Positions 26,528-34,427 of a DNA stretch of 64,000 nucleotides are shown here, piece by piece. The notes beneath the pieces were generated by a model. The model saw only the letters and a program-made list of their open reading frames with translations. It did not search any database and was not told the DNA's origin. Position 1 is the first letter of the stretch; each line of letters begins with the position of its first letter. Source of the stretch: Candidatus Rhodoferax bjergmarkensis (GTDB lineage: Bacteria > Pseudomonadota > Gammaproteobacteria > Burkholderiales > Burkholderiaceae_C). The stretch lies in NCBI GenBank assembly GCA_016708345.1, contig JADJFX010000002.1, positions 590,036-654,035 of the forward strand, in the 5' to 3' direction. A program made the position numbers and the translations under genes.

Positions 26528-28054
26528 ATGAAAAAAATCAATTTGCGCATGGCTTGTGTTGCCATGTTTTGTGCAGCCTTTTCTTGTGTGATGGTGGCTT
26601 GCGGCGGTGGTGAAACATCCCTAGGCGAGCCAGACGTATGGTTGCAACCCCATCCGGTGGCTTCAACTTCGGGTCCCATGGCCGCTATGGCTGTGCCAGC
26701 GGCCCGGATGGCAGGGTCAGCACGCACACCCGACGCAAGCAGTTTTTTAAACTGGGCCGAGTCCGCGTACCCTAATCTGTTTGAAACTCGACGCTCAAAT
26801 CAATTCCTTGATGTCTGGACCTACCGTTACTACCCGAAGACCGACATTTACCTTGGCGTTAACACCAGTGGTGATGTTCTTGGTCTTGTCGGCAAAGGGG
26901 GCGGTGCCTATGACTCATTTCCATTGGGTCAGATATCAGCCTTTGGCTGCTCGGTCTACCCGTCCGACTGCGCCCCAGTCGTCGGCGCGCAGCCAATTGC
27001 CTTGAATGCGAACGGTGAACTTGCCGACAGTGCTGTCTTGCCATCACCACCGTCCAATATTCGCCCATTGTCTGAGATACACAATCCGGCAGTCGAACTT
27101 GAGCTGGCTGTTGGTGCGTACAAATTTGGACAAACCCGGGTCATGATGTTCGGTGGCGCAACCAGCGATTGCCCGAACATGGGTACAACAACATGCCCGT
27201 ACTTCAGCCGGGTAAGAATGGACTCAACGGGCAAGTTTTCCATTGACTCGTATGCTTATTTTCCGACTTCCAACAAGTGGATTGCTTTGCAAGCGACTGA
27301 TGATTTCAAGATCGGAAGCGGAGATTTGTATGGCACATCAGATGCTTGGAGTTCGGTACCGTTTTCGCCAACCACTGCAGCACCGTCCTTGCAAAACAAC
27401 AGACGCGTGTACCTTTATGGGTCGGCTGCATTTCAGCTGGGGATCAATGCCACCAGCATCGCCGGAACCACCGTTTTAGCATCTGCACCGGCAGCAGGCA
27501 CCTATTCGCAAAGCGCAAAATCTTACATGCTGAATTTTGAATTGCTCAAGGGTCAATACGTGACCTTGAAAAAAGGTGGCTTCTGGAGTGCTAACGGAAC
27601 GGCAGACGACGCAAATTCGTACAGCAGACTTGCCGATTTGAGAAAGGCTCACACCAGCACGAGCACGCCACTTTGTCTGGATGACGTGCTTGACCCAGGC
27701 AAAGGTGTTGTCTTTAACGAATCGGTACTTGCAGCTACTGTTCACACCATTGTGGTCGTCTGCAAGCCAACCATCACCGCGCAGGCGGCTTACAAAGTTG
27801 CTGAAGGGGTCACAACCGTGGCCAACAGAAAACTGATTTTGCTGCAACAACCCGATCCAAACGCAGCTGAAAACACGAGTAGCCAGCAGTTTGTCATGGC
27901 ACTTGGTTTGACCGACGCTGGCATCGGAGCCAGAGGCAAAGCGTACCAGCCAGGGTTTATTCAATCAAAGTCCGGCTATTTCAACGAGGCTGCATTTATT
28001 GATTGGATGACAGCCCAGTACACAGGAACTGTCGCAAACTCCTTTCCGAAATAG
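26528..28054 (+). CDS. Lipoprotein of unknown function with a betaproteobacterial surface-type domain
   Basis: About 508 residues. The start at 26528 (MKKINLRMACVAM) gives a standard lipoprotein leader with the cysteine in VMVACGGG; an in-frame ATG at 26498 would add ten residues. After a Pro/Ala-rich linker there is a segment FLNWAESAYPNLF ... YRYYPKTDIYLGVNTSGDVL of a type I have seen repeatedly in exported betaproteobacterial proteins without assigned function. The remaining 400 residues, with many Ser, Thr and Asn and four to five cysteines, show no motif I recognise. No transmembrane segment follows the leader. It is upstream of the methylmalonyl-CoA decarboxylase gene (66 bases apart, same strand), but a functional link is not evident. 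Confidence 0.75.
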   Translation: MKKINLRMACVAMFCAAFSCVMVACGGGETSLGEPDVWLQPHPVASTSGPMAAMAVPAARMAGSARTPDASSFLNWAESAYPNLFETRRSNQFLDVWTYRYYPKTDIYLGVNTSGDVLGLVGKGGGAYDSFPLGQISAFGCSVYPSDCAPVVGAQPIALNANGELADSAVLPSPPSNIRPLSEIHNPAVELELAVGAYKFGQTRVMMFGGATSDCPNMGTTTCPYFSRVRMDSTGKFSIDSYAYFPTSNKWIALQATDDFKIGSGDLYGTSDAWSSVPFSPTTAAPSLQNNRRVYLYGSAAFQLGINATSIAGTTVLASAPAAGTYSQSAKSYMLNFELLKGQYVTLKKGGFWSANGTADDANSYSRLADLRKAHTSTSTPLCLDDVLDPGKGVVFNESVLAATVHTIVVVCKPTITAQAAYKVAEGVTTVANRKLILLQQPDPNAAENTSSQQFVMALGLTDAGIGARGKAYQPGFIQSKSGYFNEAAFIDWMTAQYTGTVANSFPK

Positions 28055-28120
28055 CCCTGAGGAGATTCGGCCGACAAGCTTTCTTCATGCTTCCAGTGAA
28101 ACTATCCATCGAGCTCGAAT

Positions 28121-28900
28121 ATGAATTTGATCAAGTTGACCCAAGAAGGTCACATCGGAACCATCTCACTGGAGAACCCCCAAAAGCACAATGCCCTCAG
28201 CCATCAACTCGTAGCAGAGGTGATGGACGCTTTCAGGCAACTCGAAGCAGAAAAGGCCAGGGTGGTCATTTTGCGGGCCCACAAAGATTGCAAAGTTTGG
28301 TCTGCCGGGCATGACATTGGAGAGTTGCCGGTGGACGGTCGGGATCCGCTGGGTTGGAGTGACCCACTGCGCGAACTGGTGCGCACCATTGAAACTTTTC
28401 GCGCCCCGGTCATTGCCATGATTGACGGCGGCGTCTGGGGTGGCGCCGTGGAAGTGGTTCTGGCCTGCGACATCATCATGGCCACCCCGAATTCAAGCTT
28501 TGCCGTCACACCGGCCAAGTTGGGTGTGCCCTACAACGTCAGCGGGATGATGACCTTCATGAGCGCCGCAAGCCTGCGTATTGTGAAAGAACTGGCATTT
28601 ACGGCAAGCCCCATTTCAGCTGCCCGTGCAGAGCATGTGGGCATGATCAACCATGTTGTCGAGGCCACAGAAATCGAAGCCTTCACGCTGGAGATGGCCT
28701 CCACCATCGCGGCCAATGCCCCCTTGAGCATTTCCGTCATGAAAGAGCAGTTGCGTGTGCTTGCCGGTGCCAAGCCACTGACACCACGCGGCTTTGAAAA
28801 GGTGCAGGGCTTGCGGCGTGTGGTTTACGACAGCCAGGACTACCACGAGGGAATCAAAGCCTTTAAGGAAAAACGCAAACCCAAGTTCAACGGAACTTGA
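28121..28900 (+). CDS. Methylmalonyl-CoA decarboxylase (YgfG/ScpB type, crotonase fold)
   Basis: The 259-residue protein follows the E. coli YgfG pattern closely: KVWSAGHDIGELPVDGRDPL, then GGVWGGAVEVVLACD with the oxyanion-hole region, VTPAKLGVPYN, and the C-terminal VYDSQDYHEGIKAFKEKRKP. The YgfG enzyme decarboxylates methylmalonyl-CoA to propionyl-CoA. The gene symbol scpB is avoided here because it also names the segregation gene in this window. It stands 2 kb from prpE, so the region may serve propionyl-CoA and methylmalonyl-CoA exchange. It converges on the radical SAM gene with a 25-base gap. Confidence 0.88.
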   Translation: MNLIKLTQEGHIGTISLENPQKHNALSHQLVAEVMDAFRQLEAEKARVVILRAHKDCKVWSAGHDIGELPVDGRDPLGWSDPLRELVRTIETFRAPVIAMIDGGVWGGAVEVVLACDIIMATPNSSFAVTPAKLGVPYNVSGMMTFMSAASLRIVKELAFTASPISAARAEHVGMINHVVEATEIEAFTLEMASTIAANAPLSISVMKEQLRVLAGAKPLTPRGFEKVQGLRRVVYDSQDYHEGIKAFKEKRKPKFNGT

Positions 28901-28925
28901 CTTTTCTTGGGCGGCACGGGACGCG

Positions 28926-30146
28926 CTAATCCTGAGCCAGCAGGCTCGCAATCGGGTAGGGTCGCTCGGCGTTGATGGGGATTCGGTTGATGGTCTGGTT
29001 CCGAAATTCGGGGTCTTGCATGCGACAAACGGCCGAGCGCTTGCGGTAAATGTCGTTGTCGGTCAGCAGCCGCCACAATTCGGCAATGGATTGATCCGGG
29101 TAACGACCGGCGGTCAAAGGCGTGAAGTCGCATGGGGTCACTTCACCCGTTGCCGACAAATAAAACTGCGTGTTGGCTGCAAAGCAAAAACCGCTGCCTT
29201 CGGCACTGGTGAGCACTGATTGGGGTGAGAGTGCCGGGTATTCGGGCCGCTTGCGGTACAGACGGGTCAAGCGGTCAATGTCCAGCCGGTCCTGCGATGT
29301 CAAAAACGTGTGCTGCTTGTTGTTGTCGTCGTTTCGACCGACCGCAATGGCGTCAAAAAACGTGATCTCCCTGGCACCGAGTTCTCGGCCCAGTTCCATC
29401 ATTGATTCAAAGTCTCCCGCCACCAGCTTTTCATGCGTGAGGTAGCTCGATATACCTGCCACCAATCCCGCCTCGTTGGCATTGCGCACGCCCTGACATG
29501 CCTTGGCAAACAGGCCGGGGCGCGCCCGCGCAGCATTGTGTTTGGTGCCATCCACATCGTCCAAGGACACATACAGGCCAAACAAGCCGGCATCTTTGAG
29601 CTTGCGGCAATTGGCCGGTGTCAGCAATTCACCGTTGCTGAACATGACCACATTGGCCTTGTCGGAATCAATACCCGCAATCAGGTCAAAAACACCCTTG
29701 TGCAGCAGTGGCTCGCCTCCTACCAAGATGATGTTTGTGACACCGAGTTCAACCGCCTCCTGCACACCAGCCAACAGGGTCTTGAGTGGCAACTGGGGCC
29801 GAAAACTGGCCATGTGGTAGTCCGCGCTGCAGTGCTGGCAGACGCATTGGCAGTGCTTGGTGGTGCCCACCGTGACCGTGGCGGGAATGCGAACACGCTC
29901 GTATTTGCGCCGCAAACGCATCAAAAGGCTGCGTTTTCCGGCGGCAGTTGCCAGCGGCGGTTGGTACAAGCTGTAAGTGGCGTAAGGCCGCTCGGGCGTC
30001 ATGTTACGGTACTTTGAGACCTTGGAAAGGTAGGAGTTGACATACTCACACAGGTCTTCGGGGGCATCCTGCGTGAATTCTGCGGCGTGTACACCCTGTT
30101 CGTAACGGATGTCAAAACATTGATCTGTGAGTTTGGGTTGGGTCAT
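28926..30146 (-). CDS. Radical SAM protein, substrate unknown
   Basis: The 406-residue protein has a radical SAM cluster motif, CQCVCQHC (C-x3-C-x2-C), near residue 104, and a glycine-rich GGEPLLHKGVF SAM-binding segment. The last third has cysteines in GFCFAANTQFYLSATGE, VTPCDFTPL and SAVCRMQDPE, which resembles a short SPASM-type auxiliary cluster region. An N-terminal extension of about 95 residues precedes the core and has no motif known to me. No peptide precursor gene was seen next to it. A tandem 10-base repeat array lies 145-190 bases upstream. Possible roles include peptide or cofactor modification; I would not choose between them. Confidence 0.8.
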   Translation of the reverse strand: MTQPKLTDQCFDIRYEQGVHAAEFTQDAPEDLCEYVNSYLSKVSKYRNMTPERPYATYSLYQPPLATAAGKRSLLMRLRRKYERVRIPATVTVGTTKHCQCVCQHCSADYHMASFRPQLPLKTLLAGVQEAVELGVTNIILVGGEPLLHKGVFDLIAGIDSDKANVVMFSNGELLTPANCRKLKDAGLFGLYVSLDDVDGTKHNAARARPGLFAKACQGVRNANEAGLVAGISSYLTHEKLVAGDFESMMELGRELGAREITFFDAIAVGRNDDNNKQHTFLTSQDRLDIDRLTRLYRKRPEYPALSPQSVLTSAEGSGFCFAANTQFYLSATGEVTPCDFTPLTAGRYPDQSIAELWRLLTDNDIYRKRSAVCRMQDPEFRNQTINRIPINAERPYPIASLLAQD

Positions 30147-30290
30147 GATGCATCGACTGGTATTGGCAAATATTTGACTTCAAAACAGCCAACTGCGCAG
30201 ACAGTGATTGCGCAGGCAGCTCACTTTTTAGTAGCATTTTAAATGCATTGAAACGAACTACTGCCTGAAAAAATGCTTCTGCAAAACACT

Positions 30291-30334
30291 GTTGAACAGT
30301 GTTGAACAGTGTTGAACAGTGTTGAACAGTGTTG
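30291..30334. repeat. Tandem array of four 10-bp units GTTGAACAGT
   Basis: Four exact, head-to-tail copies of GTTGAACAGT (30291-30330) plus a partial GTTG. Each junction makes the dyad ACTGTTGAACAGT, so the array is a row of overlapping palindromes. It lies between the divergently placed upstream side of the radical SAM gene and the 3' end of the SDR gene, a location suited to an iterated operator for the radical SAM gene. Too short and unspaced for CRISPR. Confidence 0.8.
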
Positions 30335-30343
30335 CGGTGAACG

Positions 30344-31156
30344 CTATCTCTCAATTCGTCCCACGTGGTTGTCCATGGCGTTGCCTAGCCCCATGCGAGT
30401 GAAAATCCAGTCTGAAAATGCCGGTGGAAATAACTTGATAAACAGCGAAAGACTGACCGTGAAGGGCATCTTGATAATTGATTTTTCTTTTTTGACCGCC
30501 TCCATTATTTCTTTAACCACATAATCCGGTTTCAATATCGGATTAAGAAGAAGTGGTTTAAAACCAGTAAACATACCGGTATCAATGGCATAGGGACAAA
30601 CCAGCGTGGTTTTAACGCCGCTGTGGCCAAATTTTTTGAGCTCCATTCTCAGTGCTTCGGTGAATCCAACCTCGGCAAATTTGCTGGCATTGTAGTCAGA
30701 CGCATTCGGGTATCCCAGCAAACCGGACGACGATGAAATATTCACAATATGTCCGGCGTTTCTCTGGATCATCTGCGGTAAATAATGCTTGATAAAGATG
30801 ATATGCCCGAAAAAATTGACGTCCATTGTCCTTCGGATTTCTTTCATGGTAAGGCTCAAAACGCTTTTACCAACGACGATACCAGCATTGTTGACAATAA
30901 TATCCATGCGGGGAAAACGACAGTCAATCTCGCTCACGACCTCAGCAACATTTTTCTCGTCAGAAATATCGCATTTGTAGGCCTCAACCTTGACACCTGT
31001 GGAGGCAATTTCTTTGGCCACTGCATCAACGGCGTCTTTGTTAATGTCAATTAAAACCAGATTGCATTTTTCCCTGGCAAAAGAAAAGGCCATCAGTCGC
31101 CCGATTCCGGAGCCTGCACCGGTAATGAGAACATTTTGATTTGCCAGTACTTTCAT
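30344..31156 (-). CDS. Short-chain dehydrogenase/reductase, AT-rich
   Basis: A classical SDR of 270 residues: cofactor motif TGAGSGIG near residue 12, NNAG near residue 89, and the catalytic Ser and Tyr-x-x-x-Lys in SSSSGLLG and YNASK. The C-terminal third is hydrophobic (FTVSLSLFIKLFPPAFSDWIF) and resembles membrane-associated retinol or 17-beta-hydroxysteroid dehydrogenase-like SDRs, suggesting a lipid-like substrate. Codon use is visibly more AT-rich than in neighbouring genes (many AAA, AAT, ATT), suggesting horizontal acquisition. The substrate cannot be told from sequence. Confidence 0.85.
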   Translation of the reverse strand: MKVLANQNVLITGAGSGIGRLMAFSFAREKCNLVLIDINKDAVDAVAKEIASTGVKVEAYKCDISDEKNVAEVVSEIDCRFPRMDIIVNNAGIVVGKSVLSLTMKEIRRTMDVNFFGHIIFIKHYLPQMIQRNAGHIVNISSSSGLLGYPNASDYNASKFAEVGFTEALRMELKKFGHSGVKTTLVCPYAIDTGMFTGFKPLLLNPILKPDYVVKEIMEAVKKEKSIIKMPFTVSLSLFIKLFPPAFSDWIFTRMGLGNAMDNHVGRIER

Positions 31157-31310
31157 AATATTTATTCCATTTTTTATTCAGACGCAATAGGTTTAAAAAA
31201 ATCAATGCGGTCTCGAAGATGGGGGGAATGCCTAGATTTTCAGAAGTCATCTTGCGTCAATCCAGCGCACTCAAATGCAAGACCTTTGTGACAGTGACAT
31301 GCTATCAGTA

Positions 31311-31328
31311 ATGCTTTACCTAAAGCAT
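31311..31328. promoter_or_regulatory. Dyad ATGCTTTA-CC-TAAAGCAT upstream of the SDR gene
   Basis: A perfect 8-2-8 inverted repeat about 155 bases upstream of the SDR start. Such dyads are typical of dimeric repressor sites. The rest of the 478-base SDR-pgm gap holds the second dyad at 31358-31367 and the MITE-like element; no gene is supported there. Confidence 0.4.
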
Positions 31329-31354
31329 AGGGCAAACACCTATACGATACGATA

Positions 31355-31369
31355 TTTACGTTAACGTCA
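31355..31369. promoter_or_regulatory. ACGTTAACGT palindrome, MerR-type operator candidate
   Basis: The stretch TTTACGTTAACGTCA contains the perfect 10-base palindrome ACGTTAACGT. MerR-family LiuR sites in Proteobacteria have a similar core and control branched-chain amino acid and fatty-acid genes. It lies about 200 bases upstream of the lipid-type SDR gene. The regulator itself is not in the window; the assignment is a suggestion only. Confidence 0.35.
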
Positions 31370-31474
31370 CCTTAATCGCCAATAGGGCTAGAAACCAGAA
31401 AAATTTCAGGAAACCCGTCAGAAGGCCAATTGTTTGACCGTGCTTTCAGCCGCCATCTGAAAGAAGCCCACGCA

Positions 31475-31634
31475 GGGATGCAGAAATTGCAAATGTACCG
31501 TTTATGGCGAGTGCTGACGGGATGCAGTGCTAGGCGCAAGACGCGCCGTTTAGCCAGCTAAACGAGCGGATTGCAACGACGCAATGTGCCCGCCAGTGCC
31601 GCCAGAAATGGGATATTTGTGATTTCTGCATCCC
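31475..31634. mobile_element. MITE-like element, 160 bp with near-perfect terminal inverted repeats
   Basis: The ends are GGGATGCAGAAATTGCAAAT (31475-31494) and, at 31615-31634, the inverted copy with two mismatches. In the middle is the palindrome CGTTTAGC-CA-GCTAAACG, and inner blocks GGCGAGTGCTGACGGG and CCCGCCAGTGCCGCC are roughly inverted. There is no open reading frame and no clear target-site duplication. The right end stops exactly at the stop codon of pgm. It looks like a non-autonomous insertion or a large palindromic repeat; a role in ending pgm transcripts is possible. Confidence 0.6.
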
Positions 31635-33266
31635 TTAGGTCATCACCGTCGGCTGCTCCATGCCGGTGGCTTGGTGTACATGGGCAAGCGCTTCTGCCAA
31701 GTCAACCAGCGGTTTGAGGCTTTGCTGCACCGGCAGGTCTTGCCTGGCGGGGTCAGCCTCATGGCGCTCCAGGTAAATGCGCAAAGTGGCACCCTCGGTG
31801 CCGGTCCCGGACAGTCGAAACACCACCCGGGAGCCGTCAGCCAGTCCAATACGCACGCCCTGCTGTTGGCTCACGCTTCCATCCACGGGATCGGTGTAGG
31901 CAAAATCATCGGCCAGCACCACCGACTGCCCTGCTACTTGGGTGCCGGGCAAACCTGGCAGGGCGGCGCGCAAATCAGCCATCAGCTGGTCGGCACGCTC
32001 GGTGGGGATGGCTTCATAGTCATGCCGTGAATAGACACAGCGCCCGTGTTCTCGCCACAGGCCACGCACCAGCGATTCAACCGACTGCCCGGTTACCGCC
32101 ACCAAATTGAGCCAGAACAAGACTGCCCACAAGCCATCTTTTTCCCGTACGTGGTTAGAACCGGTGCCGTAACTTTCTTCTCCGCACAAAGTAACTTGGC
32201 CGGAGTCCATCAGGTTGCCAAAGAACTTCCAGCCCGTGGGGGTCTCGAAGCATGGAATTTTCAAGGTTTTGGCAACTCGGTCCACGGCTGTAGAAGTCGG
32301 CATGGAACGAGCGACGCCGGCCAGGCCCCGGCTGTAGCCCGGCACCTTGGCGGCATGGGCGGCAAGCACCGCCAGACTGTCGGACGGAGACACCACAAAA
32401 CTGCGGCCCACCACCATGTTTCGGTCGGCATCACCATCAGAGGCGGCACCCATGTCTGGCGCGCCTTCGGCAAACATGTGGCCAATCAGGTCTTCGGCAT
32501 TGACCGGGTTGGGGTCCGGGTGCAAACCGCCAAAATCTTCCAGCGGCGTGGCGTTGACGACGGTGCCCACAGGTGCCCCAAGCTCATCTTCCAGCAAGGC
32601 TTTGGCGTAGGGCCCGCCGACCGCATTCATGGCATCAAAGCGCAGCCTGAAACCACTTTGAAACAGCTTGCGAATGGCATCGAAGTCGAACAAACCGCGC
32701 ATGATGTTGGCATAGTCAAGCACCGGATCAATCACCACCAGCTCGGTGCTTTCAATACGGTGCGTGCCCAGAGCATCCAGGGGCACGTCCTCCGAGTCAC
32801 AGGTGTGAATTTCACGAACCTCCCTGGACCGGGCGTAGACCGCCTGCGTCACTTTCTCAGGAGCCGGGCCACCATTGGCAACGTTGTATTTGATGCCAAA
32901 GTCGCCATCTGGCCCACCCGGGTTGTGGCTGGCAGACAGCACAATGCCACCACTGGCGGCGTGCCGACGAACGACGGCGCTGACCGCCGGGGTCGACAAA
33001 ATACCGCCCTGCCCCACAAGCACCCTGGCGTAGCCTTTGGCAGCAGCCATGCGCAAAATAACTTGTATGGCGACCCGGTTGTGGTAACGGCCATCACCGC
33101 CCACCACCAAGGTCAGCCCCTTGGCGTCTGGCAACACATCAAACAGCGCCTGGACAAAATTTTCAAGATACAAACGCTGTTCGAACACAGTCACCTTTTT
33201 TCGCAGTCCTGAGGTTCCAGGGCGTTGACCTTCGTAGGGTGTGGTGGGCAAGACAATGACGGGCAT
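31635..33266 (-). CDS. pgm: Alpha-D-glucose phosphate-specific phosphoglucomutase
   Basis: Pgm interconverts glucose-1-phosphate and glucose-6-phosphate, linking glycogen or sugar-nucleotide synthesis to glycolysis. The 543-residue protein has the phosphoserine loop VLSASHNPGG near residue 120, the metal-binding DGDADRN near residue 277, the sugar-binding GEESYGTGSNHVREKDG, and the phosphate-binding RLSGTGTEG near the C-terminus. It appears single in transcription, with an upstream duplicated 14-base segment. All active-site loops are intact. Confidence 0.95.
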   Translation of the reverse strand: MPVIVLPTTPYEGQRPGTSGLRKKVTVFEQRLYLENFVQALFDVLPDAKGLTLVVGGDGRYHNRVAIQVILRMAAAKGYARVLVGQGGILSTPAVSAVVRRHAASGGIVLSASHNPGGPDGDFGIKYNVANGGPAPEKVTQAVYARSREVREIHTCDSEDVPLDALGTHRIESTELVVIDPVLDYANIMRGLFDFDAIRKLFQSGFRLRFDAMNAVGGPYAKALLEDELGAPVGTVVNATPLEDFGGLHPDPNPVNAEDLIGHMFAEGAPDMGAASDGDADRNMVVGRSFVVSPSDSLAVLAAHAAKVPGYSRGLAGVARSMPTSTAVDRVAKTLKIPCFETPTGWKFFGNLMDSGQVTLCGEESYGTGSNHVREKDGLWAVLFWLNLVAVTGQSVESLVRGLWREHGRCVYSRHDYEAIPTERADQLMADLRAALPGLPGTQVAGQSVVLADDFAYTDPVDGSVSQQQGVRIGLADGSRVVFRLSGTGTEGATLRIYLERHEADPARQDLPVQQSLKPLVDLAEALAHVHQATGMEQPTVMT

Positions 33267-33284
33267 GGGGTTTGGCTCCTATGA

Positions 33285-33312
33285 AATATTGACAAGCGAA
33301 TATTGACAAGCG
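33285..33312. repeat. Direct duplication of AATATTGACAAGCG
   Basis: Two exact adjacent copies (33285-33298 and 33299-33312) in the 5' leader of pgm, starting 19 bases upstream of its start codon. It could be a duplicated binding site or simple slippage. The remaining 212 bases up to the PHP gene show nothing else I can support. Confidence 0.6.
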
Positions 33313-33524
33313 TTGTGGCGCTCAAAATTTACGGACCGACTAGGAGCATAAGTCCAAACTGATGATTTGATGGCGTGGCTTGGAAGGCAAAAATCCGGCG
33401 CTCTGTTAAGTGACGCTTTTCGATCCAGGCCAGCCAGGGCGCAGGTGGACTCTGATCTGTTGATGGTTTCCAAGGCTGACGCAAGCTTTGTTCAGCCCGT
33501 GCCAATCGCCCCTAGAATCCAGCC

Positions 33525-34385
33525 GTGACCTCTATTCTTAATGCCGACCTCCACTGCCACTCCGTCGTATCCGACGGTACCCTGACGCCCGAAGCACTGG
33601 CCGAGCGTGCCAAGGCCCATGGAGTCGACCTGTGGGCACTGACTGACCATGACGAAATCGGGGGCGTGCAGCGTGCGGCGGCAGCGGCAAGGGTCATCGG
33701 ACTGCACTACCTCACCGGCGTAGAAATTTCGGTCAGTTTTCTGGGGCAAACCATTCATATCGTCGGTCTGGGCTTTGACCCGAACAACGCCACGCTTCAA
33801 ACCGGCTTGGTCCGTACCCGGGGTGGGCGCGGCCAGCGGGCCAAGGACATGTCCGACAGCCTGGCCAAAATCGGAATTCATGGTGCCTACGAAGGTGCCC
33901 TGAAGTTTGCTGGCAACCAAGAACTCATTTCGCGCACCCACTTCGCCCGCTTTTTGGTAGAAACCGGCGCATGCAAAGACACCTACGAGGTTTTTCGAAA
34001 ATACCTGACAGAGGGCAAACCCGGTTTTGTGGAGCACCGCTGGGCCACCCTCAAAGATGCGGTGACCTGGATCAACGGGGCCGGCGGCATAGCCGTTATT
34101 GCCCACCCGGCCCGCTATAAATTCACGGCCAACGAAGAATTTGCCTTGTTTACCGAGTTCAAAGGCCATGGCGGGCAAGGCGTTGAAGTGGTCACCGGCA
34201 GCCACTCGGCAGCCGAATATCTGGTCTACGCCGACATTGCCCGCGAATATGGCCTGGCGGCCAGCCGGGGCAGCGACTTTCACAGCCCCGGCGAGAGCCA
34301 TACCGAGCTGGGCACCCTTCCCTGTTTGCCCGGCAAACTGACGCCAGTGTGGGAGCTCTTGACCGAACGCATTCAATACGCCTGA
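33525..34385 (+). CDS. PHP-domain phosphoesterase (RNase AM/TrpH/YciV-like)
   Basis: The 286-residue protein starts with GTG at 33525 and shows the metal-binding PHP signature at once: NADLHCHSVVSDG, then ALTDHDEIGG and VEISVSF. Later motifs are IAVIAHPARYKF and ASRGSDFHSPGE. E. coli YciV (RNase AM) removes 5' nucleotides from RNA in rRNA maturation and degrades 3',5'-bisphosphonucleotides. The gene is next to yciO, the same neighbour pair as in E. coli, which supports the call. Confidence 0.88.
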   Translation: MTSILNADLHCHSVVSDGTLTPEALAERAKAHGVDLWALTDHDEIGGVQRAAAAARVIGLHYLTGVEISVSFLGQTIHIVGLGFDPNNATLQTGLVRTRGGRGQRAKDMSDSLAKIGIHGAYEGALKFAGNQELISRTHFARFLVETGACKDTYEVFRKYLTEGKPGFVEHRWATLKDAVTWINGAGGIAVIAHPARYKFTANEEFALFTEFKGHGGQGVEVVTGSHSAAEYLVYADIAREYGLAASRGSDFHSPGESHTELGTLPCLPGKLTPVWELLTERIQYA

Positions 34386-34427
34386 CGTAGCGGGTGAAGC
34401 ACACCCTGTTTCACCGACAATAGCGCC

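Noticed and set aside
30291..30334. CRISPR-like array
   Set aside because: Units are 10 bases, directly adjacent and without spacers.
32046..33212. 388-codon plus-strand frame opposite pgm
   Set aside because: Shadow of pgm; no motif, no ribosome site.
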